From Hydrogenophaga sp. (GTDB lineage Bacteria; Pseudomonadota; Gammaproteobacteria; Burkholderiales; Burkholderiaceae_C), in contig JAURYH010000059.1 of assembly GCA_030653975.1 (NCBI GenBank), positions 1 to 55,462 on the forward strand: a stretch of DNA of 55,462 nucleotides, given 5' to 3'. The translations under genes were made by a program, and so were the position numbers. The notes under the pieces were generated by a model, which saw nothing but the letters and a program-made list of their open reading frames with translations, did no database searches and had not been told where the DNA came from. Of the stretch, positions 43,361 to 52,664 are shown in pieces. Positions within the stretch are counted from its first letter, which is position 1. Each line of letters begins with the position of its first letter.

Positions 43361-44367
43361 ACGCGCTCGGCTTGCCGGCGATCGTCTGGGATCAGCCGCT
43401 CTGGCTGGCGGGCCTGGCCTTGCTGCCGCTGTGGTGGCTCTGGGTGCGCCGCCACCCGGCCGCGCCGCCAGTGGCGGTCTGGCTGCGCCACCCGCACATC
43501 GCCGCGCTGTTGCAGCAGGCGGGGCAGAGCGCAGTGGTGTCGGATCCCTGGCCCCGCCTGTGCCGCAGCCTGGCCTGGGCCATGCTGCTGCTGGCCCTGG
43601 CCCAGCCGCGCAGCCTGGGCGACTGGTTGCAACCGCCACCCCAAGGGCGCGACATCGCACTGGTGATTGACACCTCGGCCTCCATGGAGGCCGAAGACTT
43701 CCGCGTGAAGACCGCCGATGGCGACAAGACGGTGAGCCGCATGGCCATGGTGCGTCAGGTGCTGGCCGAGTTCGTGGCGGCGCGCGAAGTGGACCGCTTC
43801 GCGCTCCTGGTGTTCGGCAGCGAGGCGGCCCAGCTCACACCGCCCACACACGACCTGCCGCACGTGGTGCGCCAGCTCAAGCGCCTGCAGCCCGGTGTAC
43901 TCGACGACCACACCGCGCTCGGCGACGCCATGGGCCTGGCGCTGCGCAGCGTGCGCCACCAGCGGCTGCGCCCGGCCATCCTCATCGTGAGCGACGGCGA
44001 CCCGTCCAACGCCGGCGACCTGCAGCCGGCCGAGGCGCTGGCCGTGGCCGTGCAGCTCGGTGTGGCGATCCACACCCTGCAGATCGGCGCCGGTCCCGCC
44101 AAAGCCGATCCAGCAAACGTCGCCGATCCGCAACCCACACTGCAAGAAATTTCGCGCCTGAGCGGCGGCACGCACTGGCGTGTGCTGCGCACCGAAGACG
44201 CACAAGCCGTCATGCGCGCCATCGACGCGCTGGAGCCCACACTGCGGCCCGCGCCCTCGCAGCGCGACGTGCATGAGTGGTATGCCGTACCGCTGCTGCT
44301 GGCCCTGCTGCTGCTCGCGCTGGCCGGATGGCTTCAAGGACGCCTGGGGCGAAGGAGCGTTTCATGA
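43357..44367 (+). CDS. VWA-domain membrane protein (BatA-like)
   Basis: 336 residues. Two N-terminal hydrophobic segments, a VWA domain with an intact metal site (DTSAS in VIDTSASMEAED, then DHTALGD and SDGDPS) and a C-terminal helix (YAVPLLLALLLLALAGWL). This is the BatA layout. The TTG start is inferred from the four-base overlap with the DUF4381 gene; no better codon occurs before the first hydrophobic segment. Confidence 0.88.
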   Translation: MNALGLPAIVWDQPLWLAGLALLPLWWLWVRRHPAAPPVAVWLRHPHIAALLQQAGQSAVVSDPWPRLCRSLAWAMLLLALAQPRSLGDWLQPPPQGRDIALVIDTSASMEAEDFRVKTADGDKTVSRMAMVRQVLAEFVAAREVDRFALLVFGSEAAQLTPPTHDLPHVVRQLKRLQPGVLDDHTALGDAMGLALRSVRHQRLRPAILIVSDGDPSNAGDLQPAEALAVAVQLGVAIHTLQIGAGPAKADPANVADPQPTLQEISRLSGGTHWRVLRTEDAQAVMRAIDALEPTLRPAPSQRDVHEWYAVPLLLALLLLALAGWLQGRLGRRSVS

Positions 44368-44395
44368 GCGCCGTGCACAGCATGGAGGTTGTGGC

Positions 44396-46288
44396 ATGAA
44401 CGGGTGGAGCGTGCTGCTCGATCTGCAGTGGCGCTGGCCATGGGCGGCGCTGCTGCTGGCGCTGCCCGCGGGCCTGGCGCTGTGGCAGCGCTGGCGCCAC
44501 CTGCGGGCGCTGGCCTATGCCGACGAAGCCCTGCGTCCCTGGGCGCTGTCCACGCCGCGCGCCGATGCGGGCCAAAAACTGCAGCGTGCGCTGGCGGCCC
44601 TGGCCTGGCTGTTGCTGGTGTTGGCCGCGGCCGGCCCGCGCTGGCCGGTCAGCCAGCCCGCAGACACAGCGCAGGCGGGCGCCGGCGCCGGTGAGCGCGC
44701 GGGTGCCACGGCGCTGGTATTGCTGCAGCTGTCCGACTCCATGCGCGCCACCGACCTCGCGCCCGATCGCCTGACGCGCGCGCGCCTCGCACTGCTGGAC
44801 CTGAGCGAACAACAACGCGGCGAGCAGGTCGGTCTGCTGGTCTACGGCGCACAAAGCGGCGTGCTGCTGCCGCCCACGCACGACGCCGCGCTGCTGCGCG
44901 ACGTGCTGAACGCCACCGGCGAAGACCTCGTGCCCGCGGGCCGCGCCGACTTGGCCCAGGCCCTGACCCTGGCCGCGCTCGAACTGGAGCAACTGGCGCA
45001 CGAGACCCCCGCTCGTCAGCCCGGCACGCTGCTGCTGGTGACCGATGCCGACAGCGATGCACTGCAAGGCGCTGCTGGCGCGGCGGTGGACGAGGCCTTG
45101 CGGCGCCTGCGCGCGCAAGGCTTCGCGCTGCAAATACTGCTGGTCACCGCGCCGACCGCCGCCACCACCGACACCGGGCCCGCCGCCAGCGGCATGGGAT
45201 TCGGCGCGCCGGTGGCCGACCCGGCCGCCTACCGGGCGCTGGCCGAACAGACCGGTGGCAGTGCGGTGCAGGTGAGCGACGGCACCGAGGCCGTGCGCCG
45301 CTGGTACCAAAACAGCCTTGACCGCCTGGCCCCGCCCGCCACGCCGGCGGGCCGGGCCGTGCAGGGTTGGCGCGAAGGCTTCGCGCTGCCGCTGGCGCTG
45401 GGCGCGCTGCTGATGCTGCTGGCGCACACGCCGGGCTGGCCTGCGGGCGCGGCCCGTTTCGGCCAGCGGGTGTGGATGGTGCTGCGCCCCCGGCCATCCG
45501 CTCAGGTGCTGTCGGCCGGGTTGGTGGCGGTCGTCTTGTTGCTGGCCAGCGCACCCGAGCGCTCATGGGCGCAGGTGAGCACCGCCGCACCGTTTGCCAC
45601 CCGGCAGCAACTGGCCCAGGCCTCGCAAGCCCACGCCGCGCAGCAGTGGGCGCTGGCCCAGCAGCGCTACGCGCTGGTGGGAGGCTTCGACGGCCATTTC
45701 GGCGCCGGCGTGGCCGCGCTGCAACTGCACGACGGCCTGGCCGCGCAGCGCCACCTGGGTCTGGCCTGGACGCTCGCCACCACGCCCGCGCAGCGGCTCG
45801 ACGCGCTCTACAACCTCGGTCTGGCACAGGCCCGGCTCGGCCGTTGGGCCGCCGCCTCGCAGGCCTTTGGCGCGGTTTTGCTAGAGCGCCCGGGTGATGC
45901 GGCGGCGACCAACAACCTGCGCATCGCCGAGAAGGAAGCCACCCGTCAGCTTGCCGGCGTGGGCGGCGCGCAAGACCTGTATGGCCGCCGGGGCAAACTG
46001 GTGCAAGGCCAGATCGACCCCAACGGCACCGGCAACCCCGACGAGCTCGACATGCCCGAAGGCGGCAGCAGCTACAGCGACAGCGCGGTCGACGCGCGCG
46101 GGGCCACCGCCAGCGCCCCTGCAGCCATGGCGCAGGCCCCGGCCTTCGTGCCGCAGCCCGGACACCTGAACGCTGGCCTGGCGAAATTGGACCGCCTGGC
46201 CAACCCGCGGCCCCGGCTGTTCAAGGGTCTGATGGCGCAAGACACGCCGCGTGTGAACCGCGCGCTCGCCACGGAGCGCCAACCATGA
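44396..46288 (+). CDS. VWA-TPR membrane protein (BatB/BatC fusion-like)
   Basis: A 630-residue fusion-type protein. The N-terminus has two membrane segments and a VWA domain whose metal site reads QLSDS at 111-115, with Gln in place of the first Asp. Two further membrane segments come near residues 330-380. A TPR region (QQLAQASQAHAAQQWALAQ, YNLGLAQARLGRWAAASQAFG) and a low-complexity C-terminus follow. BatB and BatC are often separate; here they are joined. GGAGG precedes ATG 44396. An 11-codon frame at 44364 has no apparent role. Confidence 0.87.
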   Translation: MNGWSVLLDLQWRWPWAALLLALPAGLALWQRWRHLRALAYADEALRPWALSTPRADAGQKLQRALAALAWLLLVLAAAGPRWPVSQPADTAQAGAGAGERAGATALVLLQLSDSMRATDLAPDRLTRARLALLDLSEQQRGEQVGLLVYGAQSGVLLPPTHDAALLRDVLNATGEDLVPAGRADLAQALTLAALELEQLAHETPARQPGTLLLVTDADSDALQGAAGAAVDEALRRLRAQGFALQILLVTAPTAATTDTGPAASGMGFGAPVADPAAYRALAEQTGGSAVQVSDGTEAVRRWYQNSLDRLAPPATPAGRAVQGWREGFALPLALGALLMLLAHTPGWPAGAARFGQRVWMVLRPRPSAQVLSAGLVAVVLLLASAPERSWAQVSTAAPFATRQQLAQASQAHAAQQWALAQQRYALVGGFDGHFGAGVAALQLHDGLAAQRHLGLAWTLATTPAQRLDALYNLGLAQARLGRWAAASQAFGAVLLERPGDAAATNNLRIAEKEATRQLAGVGGAQDLYGRRGKLVQGQIDPNGTGNPDELDMPEGGSSYSDSAVDARGATASAPAAMAQAPAFVPQPGHLNAGLAKLDRLANPRPRLFKGLMAQDTPRVNRALATERQP

Positions 46289-47829
46289 TGCGGCTGCTGC
46301 GCGTTTGCATCGCTGCCGGGCTGTGGGCTGCGTTGTGGCCGCCGGCTTTTGCACAGGCACCGGCCGCCGCACTCCAGACCCTGCCGGGTTTGGTCGCCAC
46401 CCTCGAGAAGAGCCGCATCGCGCTCGGCGAGCCGGTCACACTCATACTGCGGCGCCCGGCGTCCAAGGCACCAGGGCTGGACACGCTGGACCTGCAGGCG
46501 CTGCGGGCAGACTTCGACATCGCCACGCGCAGCCTCGGGCGCGACGCCAGCACGGAAGACCTGCGGCTCACGCTCTACCCGCTGCGCGTCGGCACCCTCA
46601 CGCTGCCGCGCTTCGCGCCGCGCGGCCAGCCGCTCACGCTGCAGGTGGACGACGGCCCTGTCGAAGGCGTGACCGCCACCGGGCAAGCACCGCGCGTGCG
46701 GGTGCGCGTGTTCAGTGAGCCCGACATCGCCGCCGGCTGGGTGGTGCGACAGCCGGTTCGACTCACGCTTGAAGCCTGCTTCACCGGCCATCTGCTCTGG
46801 AAGCCGCCCACATTGGCCTCGCGCAACGGTCTGAGCGTGCGCCTGCTGGGCGAGCTCGGCGAAGCGGGCGAGATCGACGGTCAGCCCTGCACCGCGCAGC
46901 GCTGGCAATGGGCAGTGGTGCCGCAGGTGATCGGTCCGCTGCGGCTGACCTGGCCGCTGCTCCAGGCCACCCGATTTGGCAGCGAATGGCGCTTCCCCGC
47001 GCCCGCTGTCGAGGCGGTGGCGCGTGCACTGCCGGGCTGGCTGCCGGGCGAGCTACCGCTGCGCGAACCGCAGGTGTTGGGGCAACGCCTGCCGAATGAA
47101 GCCAGCCTGCGCGACCCGCTGGCGTGGGAGCTGGAGATCGAGGGCGACTACGGCGACGGCACGTTGGCCGAGCTCCTGCGCGCACAGCTCGCGGGCGATG
47201 CGGTCTGGTCGGCGTACCTGCCCGAGGTGCGGCCAGCGCCCGCGCGTGGCCTCTCGCCACGCTGGTCGGTGCGCCTGCTGGCCCAGCCGCAGAACACTGG
47301 CCCGCTGCAACCGCCCACCCTGCGCCTGCCCTGGGTGGACCCGCAGGCGGGCGGGCCATCTCAGGCCTTGCAGCAGGTGACCGTGCACGCGGAAGTGGTC
47401 GAGATCAGCGATCCGCAGGCTGGTGCAGTGTGGCATTGGTTGATCGGTGCGCTGACGGTTCTGCTTGCTGCGGGTGCCACGTTGTGGAGTGCGTGGCGGC
47501 TGCGGTGCGGCTGGCGTCGGTACCAGCGTGCATCACGCGAGCATGCACGGTTGCTCGACGCTATCGAACGCAGCACCGGAGCGCTGGAACTGCACCAGGC
47601 GCTGGCGGGCCTGGCTGGCGGAGATACCAGTGGTGCCACGCTGTTCGAGCTGCTGGTTCGGGTTCAGACCCGCTGGCGCGGCCCTTCGCTGGTCGATTGG
47701 GCAACACGCTTTGAGCGACTGCGCTTTGGCGCCGGGGCCGATGCGGAGATGGGCTTTGAGTCGCTGCGGCTTGAGCTGTCGCATCTGGCTCGGGCAATGC
47801 GTCCTCGCCCGTCAATGTCAAACCGCTGA
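46285..47829 (+). CDS. BatD-like protein
   Basis: 514 residues with a signal peptide (LRVCIAAGLWAALWPPAFAQA) and a large strand-rich periplasmic region (VATLEKSRIALGEPVTLILR at its start). One C-terminal transmembrane helix (WLIGALTVLLAAGATLWSAW) and a cytoplasmic tail of about 115 residues complete it. This is the BatD arrangement, and the gene is last in the operon. It overlaps the VWA-TPR gene by four bases. Bat proteins were named for aerotolerance in Bacteroides; their biochemical role remains unsettled. Confidence 0.87.
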   Translation: MMRLLRVCIAAGLWAALWPPAFAQAPAAALQTLPGLVATLEKSRIALGEPVTLILRRPASKAPGLDTLDLQALRADFDIATRSLGRDASTEDLRLTLYPLRVGTLTLPRFAPRGQPLTLQVDDGPVEGVTATGQAPRVRVRVFSEPDIAAGWVVRQPVRLTLEACFTGHLLWKPPTLASRNGLSVRLLGELGEAGEIDGQPCTAQRWQWAVVPQVIGPLRLTWPLLQATRFGSEWRFPAPAVEAVARALPGWLPGELPLREPQVLGQRLPNEASLRDPLAWELEIEGDYGDGTLAELLRAQLAGDAVWSAYLPEVRPAPARGLSPRWSVRLLAQPQNTGPLQPPTLRLPWVDPQAGGPSQALQQVTVHAEVVEISDPQAGAVWHWLIGALTVLLAAGATLWSAWRLRCGWRRYQRASREHARLLDAIERSTGALELHQALAGLAGGDTSGATLFELLVRVQTRWRGPSLVDWATRFERLRFGAGADAEMGFESLRLELSHLARAMRPRPSMSNR

Positions 47830-47998
47830 AACCCACTGTTTCGATCATGATCAGGCGTGCTTGTCGCGAAAGCGACCTGGAGCCTGTAACAGCTTGGTTG
47901 AATTCAAAAGTTTTCCAAATAGCACTCCACTGTGACGAGCTATCGCCGATAACTTTCAAGAGCGCCCTTTCTTCATTCCAAACATCCACCGGTGCGAC

Positions 47999-48829
47999 AT
48001 GAACATCGACAGACTCCTGAAGCTTCCCAACACCTTGCCTTCTGCGCCGAAGGTCGTGCGCAAATTGATGGAAACGTTCAATCAGGAAGACGTGGACACG
48101 CTGTATGTGGCGTCTTTGCTTGAAGAAGACCCGGTGCTGACCGCCAAGCTGCTGAAGACCGCCAATTCCGCCTACTTTGGGCTGAGTCGCTCTGTCACCA
48201 ACGCCAGGGATGCCCTCAATGTGATGGGCTTGATCTAAGTTCGCGCACTGGTCATTGCGGCCTCATTGGGTGAGGGTTTTCGTTGTGTGGGCGGAGTCAA
48301 CCACACACAGTTCTGGCGCTACAGCATCGCTTCGGCCAACCTGTCCCGCTGCATCGCCCTGCCGATCAAGATCGACGAGAGCACGGCTTTCACCGCTGGT
48401 CTTGTGCACAGCATTGGCGAGCTGATGATGCATGCGGCCATGCCCGAAGCCATGATGGATCTGAACCAGCGCGTGCCCGTGTTGGATATCAAGAGGGCCC
48501 ATGCCGAACAGGACTTGTTTGGCTACAGCTACGGTGAAGTGGGTGCTGCGCTTGCCCAAGAATGGCGTTTCCCACAGAAGATGATCGATGCCATTCGTCA
48601 CCAGGCTGCACCGTTTGAAGACGATGTGTACGAACCGATTGCGGGTGTGGTCCACATCGCTTCCTGGCGTGCCCGCGGTCAAGAGATGTCTTTGAGCGGC
48701 GAAGAGTTGATCAGCAGCTATCCCGACCCGATAGGGATGGTCCTTGGCATCAACCCTGACAGCGTGATGGAAGAAATGATTCCCTCGTTCACGCGCGAGA
48801 CTGACGACGCTTTGTCCGAAGAAATTTAG
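47999..48829 (+). pseudogene. HDOD-domain signalling protein with an in-frame TAA
   Basis: HDOD proteins (PF08668) act in signalling. The frame has 276 codons. The first 79 (LPSAPKVVRKLMETFN, ASLLEEDPVLTAKLLKTANSAYFG) and the rest (LVIAASLGEGF, FWRYSIASANLSRCIA, FTAGLVHSIGELMMHAAMP) form one continuous HDOD domain. They are interrupted only by TAA at codon 80 (48236-48238) in MGLI-stop-VRALVI. A CAA (Gln) to TAA change is the simplest cause. Repeat A copy 2 begins at or just before the final stop, so the extreme C-terminus may also be altered. Confidence 0.85.
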
Positions 48830-48830
48830 T

Positions 48831-49073
48831 TCGGTACCACCAGTCCAGGTGATGGGGAAGCGGTCGGTGGCGCGGCGCCGTCCGGGTCGCGGAGATCCTG
48901 TGACCGCAGTACCTCGTACAGCCGCCATTCGGGCAAGCGCCGGTTGCCGAACCCAACAGCCGCTTCGTGGCAGTCAGCGTTAGTACAACCACCGCCGGCG
49001 ACCGGCTCCAGTCGCTGCACACTTGCCTCACCGCTGGTGAGAGCCCGCTTGAGGCTGGGGGCAGACATTCGAA
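48831..49073 (+). repeat. Dispersed repeat A, copy 2
   Basis: It aligns with 24262-24505 in the same orientation, with matching blocks at both ends and a diverged centre. It starts immediately after the HDOD stop codon. Confidence 0.75.
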
Positions 49074-49226
49074 ATAGACACTTTGAATTTTCGAGGGCTA
49101 CTTAACCGGTCACTAGGAGAACAAGACTTCAAACGACAGCTTGACCTCCCATACCGGCAGTTCGTTGAGGCTATCGTGGTTTAGCTGGGCCGACCTCGCC
49201 GGTCAAGCCCACAAATGCCGGCCTAC
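49074..49226. other. Short gene-free gap
   Basis: No gene. CCGGC-containing dyads at 49165-49235 lie at the 3' end of the minus-strand DMT gene and might serve as a terminator, but no T-tract is present. Confidence 0.35.
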
Positions 49227-50273
49227 CTAGTGCCGGTGCTTGTGATGTGCGTCGGGCACGTGGGGGTGGCTGTGGTGCAGCTGGCTGTGGAGGTGTGGGT
49301 GGCTGTGCGGGCCGGCGGGCATGGGCTCGTGGCGGTGCAGGTGGTGACCGTCGTCGTGCGTGTGCGCGTGTTCGTGGTCCAGCGCTTCGTGATCGTGTGT
49401 ATGGCTGTGGTCTTCGGCCAGGTGAATGAGCACGCCGGCCACCATGAGCACACCGCCCGCCAGCAGCAGCCCGCTGACCGAACGCTCGCCGAGTGCGAAC
49501 GCGCCGAGCGCGCCGATGAAGGGCGCAAACGCGAATACCGAGCCGGTGCGCGCGGCGCCAAATTGCCGCTGCGCGAGCAGGTAGAAGCGCAGGCTGAGGC
49601 CGTAACCCGTGGCGCCCACGGCGAGCAGGGCCAGCGCGGCGGGCCACGCGGGCGGCGGCTCGCCCCAGGCGAATGCGATGGCGCTGGTGACGCTGGCGCC
49701 CAACGCGGCTTTGGCAAGCACCACCTGACCGGGGTCGCGCTCGGCCACGCCGCGCGAGAGGGTGTTGTCCACCCCCCAGGCGACGGTCGCCACGGCCACA
49801 GCGAGCAGGCCGAGCAACTGCACCTGGCCCGTGAGGCCCTGGTCGATCACCAGCAGGGCGCCGCCAGCCAGCAGCAGGGCCACGGCGGTCTTGACGCGGC
49901 CGTCCAGCACCTCGCCGCACCAGCGCCAGGCCAGCACCACCGTGAAAACGGCTTCGAGTGTGAGCAGCAACGACGCACTGGCGCCGCTGGTGCGTTGCAG
50001 GCCCCAGGCCAGCGCCACCGGACCGATGACCGCGCCCGCCGCCACCATGGCGAGCAGGCGCGGTGCGTCGCTGCGGTGCAGCGGCGCTTCCACGCTCGCA
50101 CCCCGGCGCTGGAACAGGGCCACTAGAGCCGCACCGCCATACAGCAGCGCGGCCGTGCTGAACGGGCCGAGCCCCTGGCCGAAGCGCTGCACCAGCGGTG
50201 TGCTCAGGCCAAACAGCGCCGCGGCCAGCAGGGCCAGCGCGCCGCCTCGCAAGGCTGGCGACCCGGTGTTCAT
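49227..50273 (-). CDS. DMT (EamA) family transporter with a His-rich tail
   Basis: A 348-residue protein. The first 285 residues are ten membrane helices in two EamA repeats (ALFGLSTPLVQRFGQGLGPF; VAWGVDNTLSRGVAERDPG; GATGYGLSLRFYLLAQRQFGAARTGSVFAF). The last 60 residues are an exceptional histidine-rich tail (HSHTHDHEALDHEHAHTH and more, around two dozen His). Such tails bind Zn, Ni, Co or Cu. Together with neighbouring HupE/UreJ and His-rich genes this points to metal handling rather than metabolite export. The start overlaps the DUF6488 stop by one base. Confidence 0.87.
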   Translation of the reverse strand: MNTGSPALRGGALALLAAALFGLSTPLVQRFGQGLGPFSTAALLYGGAALVALFQRRGASVEAPLHRSDAPRLLAMVAAGAVIGPVALAWGLQRTSGASASLLLTLEAVFTVVLAWRWCGEVLDGRVKTAVALLLAGGALLVIDQGLTGQVQLLGLLAVAVATVAWGVDNTLSRGVAERDPGQVVLAKAALGASVTSAIAFAWGEPPPAWPAALALLAVGATGYGLSLRFYLLAQRQFGAARTGSVFAFAPFIGALGAFALGERSVSGLLLAGGVLMVAGVLIHLAEDHSHTHDHEALDHEHAHTHDDGHHLHRHEPMPAGPHSHPHLHSQLHHSHPHVPDAHHKHRH

Positions 50274-50623
50274 CACTGCCCGGTGTGGTTGGCGGCGATG
50301 AAGTTGCCCGGCTGCGAGAAGAAGATGTAGAGCGTCTGCTTGGCGGCGTCGGTCACGGCGGGGTTCTTGAATGTGACCTTCCACTCCTTGCCTTTCTGGC
50401 CTTCCACCAGCTCGGCCTTGTCGAGCTTGACGGCCTGCCAGGACGCGTCGAGCTTGCCGGCCTTGACCAGCGAGGCCTTGCGCTGGTCCGCGCATTGGGT
50501 GACGACGGCTTCGCTCGCGGTCTTGTTGCCGTGGAAGTGGCAGCTGCTGCCTTCGGCGGCCATGGCGGCGGGGGTGGCGATGAGGGTGGACACCAGGGCG
50601 GCGGCGATGAAGAGGGATTTCAT
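50273..50623 (-). CDS. DUF6488-like periplasmic protein
   Basis: 116 residues with a signal peptide (SLFIAAALVSTLIATPAAMA) and a mature part opening AEGSSCHFHGNKTASEAVV, which fits the DUF6488 group. Cys and His in CHFHGN are possible metal ligands. The start at MKSLFIAA has an AGGA-type box (aaaaggactcccc) and places the signal peptide correctly. It lies between the HupE-like and DMT genes, so a metal-related role is inferred. The family name is from memory of the motif. Confidence 0.65.
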   Translation of the reverse strand: MKSLFIAAALVSTLIATPAAMAAEGSSCHFHGNKTASEAVVTQCADQRKASLVKAGKLDASWQAVKLDKAELVEGQKGKEWKVTFKNPAVTDAAKQTLYIFFSQPGNFIAANHTGQ

Positions 50624-50671
50624 GGGGAGTCCTTTTGGGGTTGGGAACAACAGGTTTGAGAGAGGGAAAGA

Positions 50672-51460
50672 TCAGAGACCGTCACGGCTGGCATCTTGTG
50701 TGTTTTCAACATCGAGGTCCTCGTGCGCGTGGCGGTGTTCGGCGGCGGGAAAACGGAAGCTGTCCGGGTTGGCGTCGTGCTGGTAGCCGTGCAGCTGCAT
50801 GAACAGCAGGTAGACACCGGCGTAGAGCAACCCCAGGTTGGCCATGTAGGCAAAGCGCTTGAACGACGGACGGTGCCGCCACAGGGCCAGCAGACCAACC
50901 ATCACCACCAGCGCGGCAATCTGGCCCAGCTCGACGCCGACGTTGAAGCTGAGGATGCGCCCCAGCATCTGCAGGGCGTCGTCGCCCAGCGGCAGTTGCT
51001 GCAGCCGGGTGGACAGACCGAAGCCGTGCAACAAGCCGAAGCCGAACACCATCCACAACAGGTTGGGTGAGGCCATCTGGAAGTGCTTCTGGAAACCGCC
51101 GTTGTTGTCGAAGGCCTTGTACATCACGCTGATGGCGATGATGGCGTCGATGAGGTAGTAGTTCCAGGTGATCTGGAGCATGGTGGCAAAGACCAGGGTG
51201 ATGCTGTGCCCCAGGGTGAACACGGTGACGAACTTGACCACGTCCTTGAACGAGGCCAGGAAGAACACCACACCGAAGAGGAAGAGCAGGTGGTCGTAGC
51301 CGGTGAGCATGTGGCTGGCACCCAGGCCCACGTACTGCAGGTAGCCGCCGTCGAGCATGCGCTGACGGTCGGCGTCGGAAATGCCGTGGGCCAGCACGGC
51401 CAGCGGCGCCAAGGCGAACGACAGCCAGACGGCCGCGCTGCGCAAGCGGGATAAGTTCAT
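50672..51460 (-). CDS. HupE/UreJ-family membrane protein
   Basis: A 262-residue protein with a signal-like N-terminus and about six or seven helices. HMLTGYDHLLFLFGVVFFL and TLGHSITLVFATM are the His/Asp motifs of the HupE/UreJ_2 family. HGFGLSTRLQQL and NVGVELGQIAAL occur later, with a His-containing tail (HRHAHEDLD). HupE and UreJ are Ni or Co permeases of hydrogenase and urease systems. No such enzyme is in this window, so it probably serves metal homeostasis. Confidence 0.87.
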   Translation of the reverse strand: MNLSRLRSAAVWLSFALAPLAVLAHGISDADRQRMLDGGYLQYVGLGASHMLTGYDHLLFLFGVVFFLASFKDVVKFVTVFTLGHSITLVFATMLQITWNYYLIDAIIAISVMYKAFDNNGGFQKHFQMASPNLLWMVFGFGLLHGFGLSTRLQQLPLGDDALQMLGRILSFNVGVELGQIAALVVMVGLLALWRHRPSFKRFAYMANLGLLYAGVYLLFMQLHGYQHDANPDSFRFPAAEHRHAHEDLDVENTQDASRDGL

Positions 51461-51566
51461 GGAAATCCTGTGTGTCTGAAGGGGAAGCCGGCCGCGGGGC
51501 CTGCGGCACGGACCACGCTGCGCTTTCGACGCGGCGCATGGGGCGCCACGCAGGCGCCCGGGAGCA

Positions 51567-51950
51567 TCAGACCAGGGAGCGGGGCGGCCGGAGCAGGCCG
51601 TCGGGGTCGGCCGAAAGCGGCTGGACCGCGGTCCAGGCCCGGGGGGCGCTGTGCGGCAGGGTCGGCACAGGCTGGGCCGATGTCACGGGCAGGCCCTGGA
51701 ACTGCACGCCCTCGCTGGCGTGCGAGTGGTGGGGGCCGTGCTGGCCATCGTCCTGGGTGTCGTCCATCAGCAGTGCGACATCGATGTCGTGGCCTGCTGC
51801 CTCGTGCTGGTGGTGGCCGTGATCGATCGCGTGGGCCACCTCGTGCGCCAGCCGCTCGGCTTGCCCGGTGCGCTGAGCAGGCAGCGCCCACGCCACGGAC
51901 TGCAGCAGCAGGCCGAACAGCAGGAACCAGGTGGTAAGGGCGGGTTTCAC
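51567..51950 (-). CDS. His-rich exported protein of the metal cluster
   Basis: 127 residues with a signal peptide (LTTWFLLFGLLLQSVAWALPA). His-rich stretches are HEVAHAIDHGHHQHEAAGHD and DGQHGPHHSHASE. It is likely a periplasmic metal buffer, analogous to CzcI-type proteins. It is upstream of the HupE-like gene in the same direction. The family is not certain. Confidence 0.65.
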   Translation of the reverse strand: MKPALTTWFLLFGLLLQSVAWALPAQRTGQAERLAHEVAHAIDHGHHQHEAAGHDIDVALLMDDTQDDGQHGPHHSHASEGVQFQGLPVTSAQPVPTLPHSAPRAWTAVQPLSADPDGLLRPPRSLV

Positions 51951-52010
51951 AGATGCGGATTCTATCGGCGCAGGACCGCCCCCTTCTTCGACCAGCGTTT
52001 TTGCCCGGAT

Positions 52011-52472
52011 TCAACGCAGCGGCGCTGGCCACTTCTGCGCCTTGTCCTTCCATTGCGCGTGGCACGACACACAGGACACCTGCAACTGAGACAGCGCGCC
52101 GGTGGCGCCCATCCAGTCGCGGGTGCGAGTGGCCTTGAGGATGTCGTTGGTGTTCTCGTCCAGCACTTTGTCGTAGGTCACCAGGGCCTGCTTGAAGCCG
52201 GCCTGGTCTTCGGGCTTCATGATGGCCCAGGGTGAGTGGTTGGGCGCCGGGTGCGTGAAGATGATGTTGGCGCCCTGCTCGACCATCTCTCGGTTGTGGG
52301 TCAACACGCCTTCTTGCATCATGCCGATGGACTTGCCCATGAGGGTCATGAGTTCCTTGTAGGTCATTTCGGCCTTGCGCATGCCGGCAACGAGGTTCTC
52401 GGCGGTGTCCTGGGCTTGCAGGGGCAGGGGCAGCAAGGCGGCGACGAGCAAGGCGGTGGCGATCTTTTTCAT
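52011..52472 (-). CDS. Cytochrome c'-like periplasmic heme protein
   Basis: 153 residues with a signal peptide (IATALLVAALLPLPLQAQ), a helical body (YKELMTLMGKSIGMMQEGV) and one heme c motif, CVSCH, near the C-terminus (LQVSCVSCHAQWKDKAQ). A C-terminal CXXCH in a four-helix protein is the cytochrome c' pattern. It may exchange electrons with the nearby cytochrome b561, which lies on the other strand with its start about 190 bp away. Confidence 0.8.
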   Translation of the reverse strand: MKKIATALLVAALLPLPLQAQDTAENLVAGMRKAEMTYKELMTLMGKSIGMMQEGVLTHNREMVEQGANIIFTHPAPNHSPWAIMKPEDQAGFKQALVTYDKVLDENTNDILKATRTRDWMGATGALSQLQVSCVSCHAQWKDKAQKWPAPLR

Positions 52473-52664
52473 GTGAGGCTCCGGGGTTTGTGGATGGGAT
52501 GCCCGAATCCTAGGCAGCCACCGCTGCGCTTGTGTGTCGGCCCACCCCCTGTTTGGTGAGCCTGCATGACAGGGGCGCGCTTGACATGCTGTGTTACCAA
52601 GATCCCGCCTTGGGCAGCGATGGCGGCGCGAAGATGCGGCCATCGCAACCCGCCAAGCAACATC

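Noticed and set aside
41677..44337. 886-residue minus-strand frame across the Bat genes
   Set aside because: It spans four overlapping plus-strand genes with clear families and has only low-complexity composition.
44364..44399. 11-codon frame between the two VWA genes
   Set aside because: No conservation can be judged. It is explained as the spacer holding the ribosome-binding site of the next gene.
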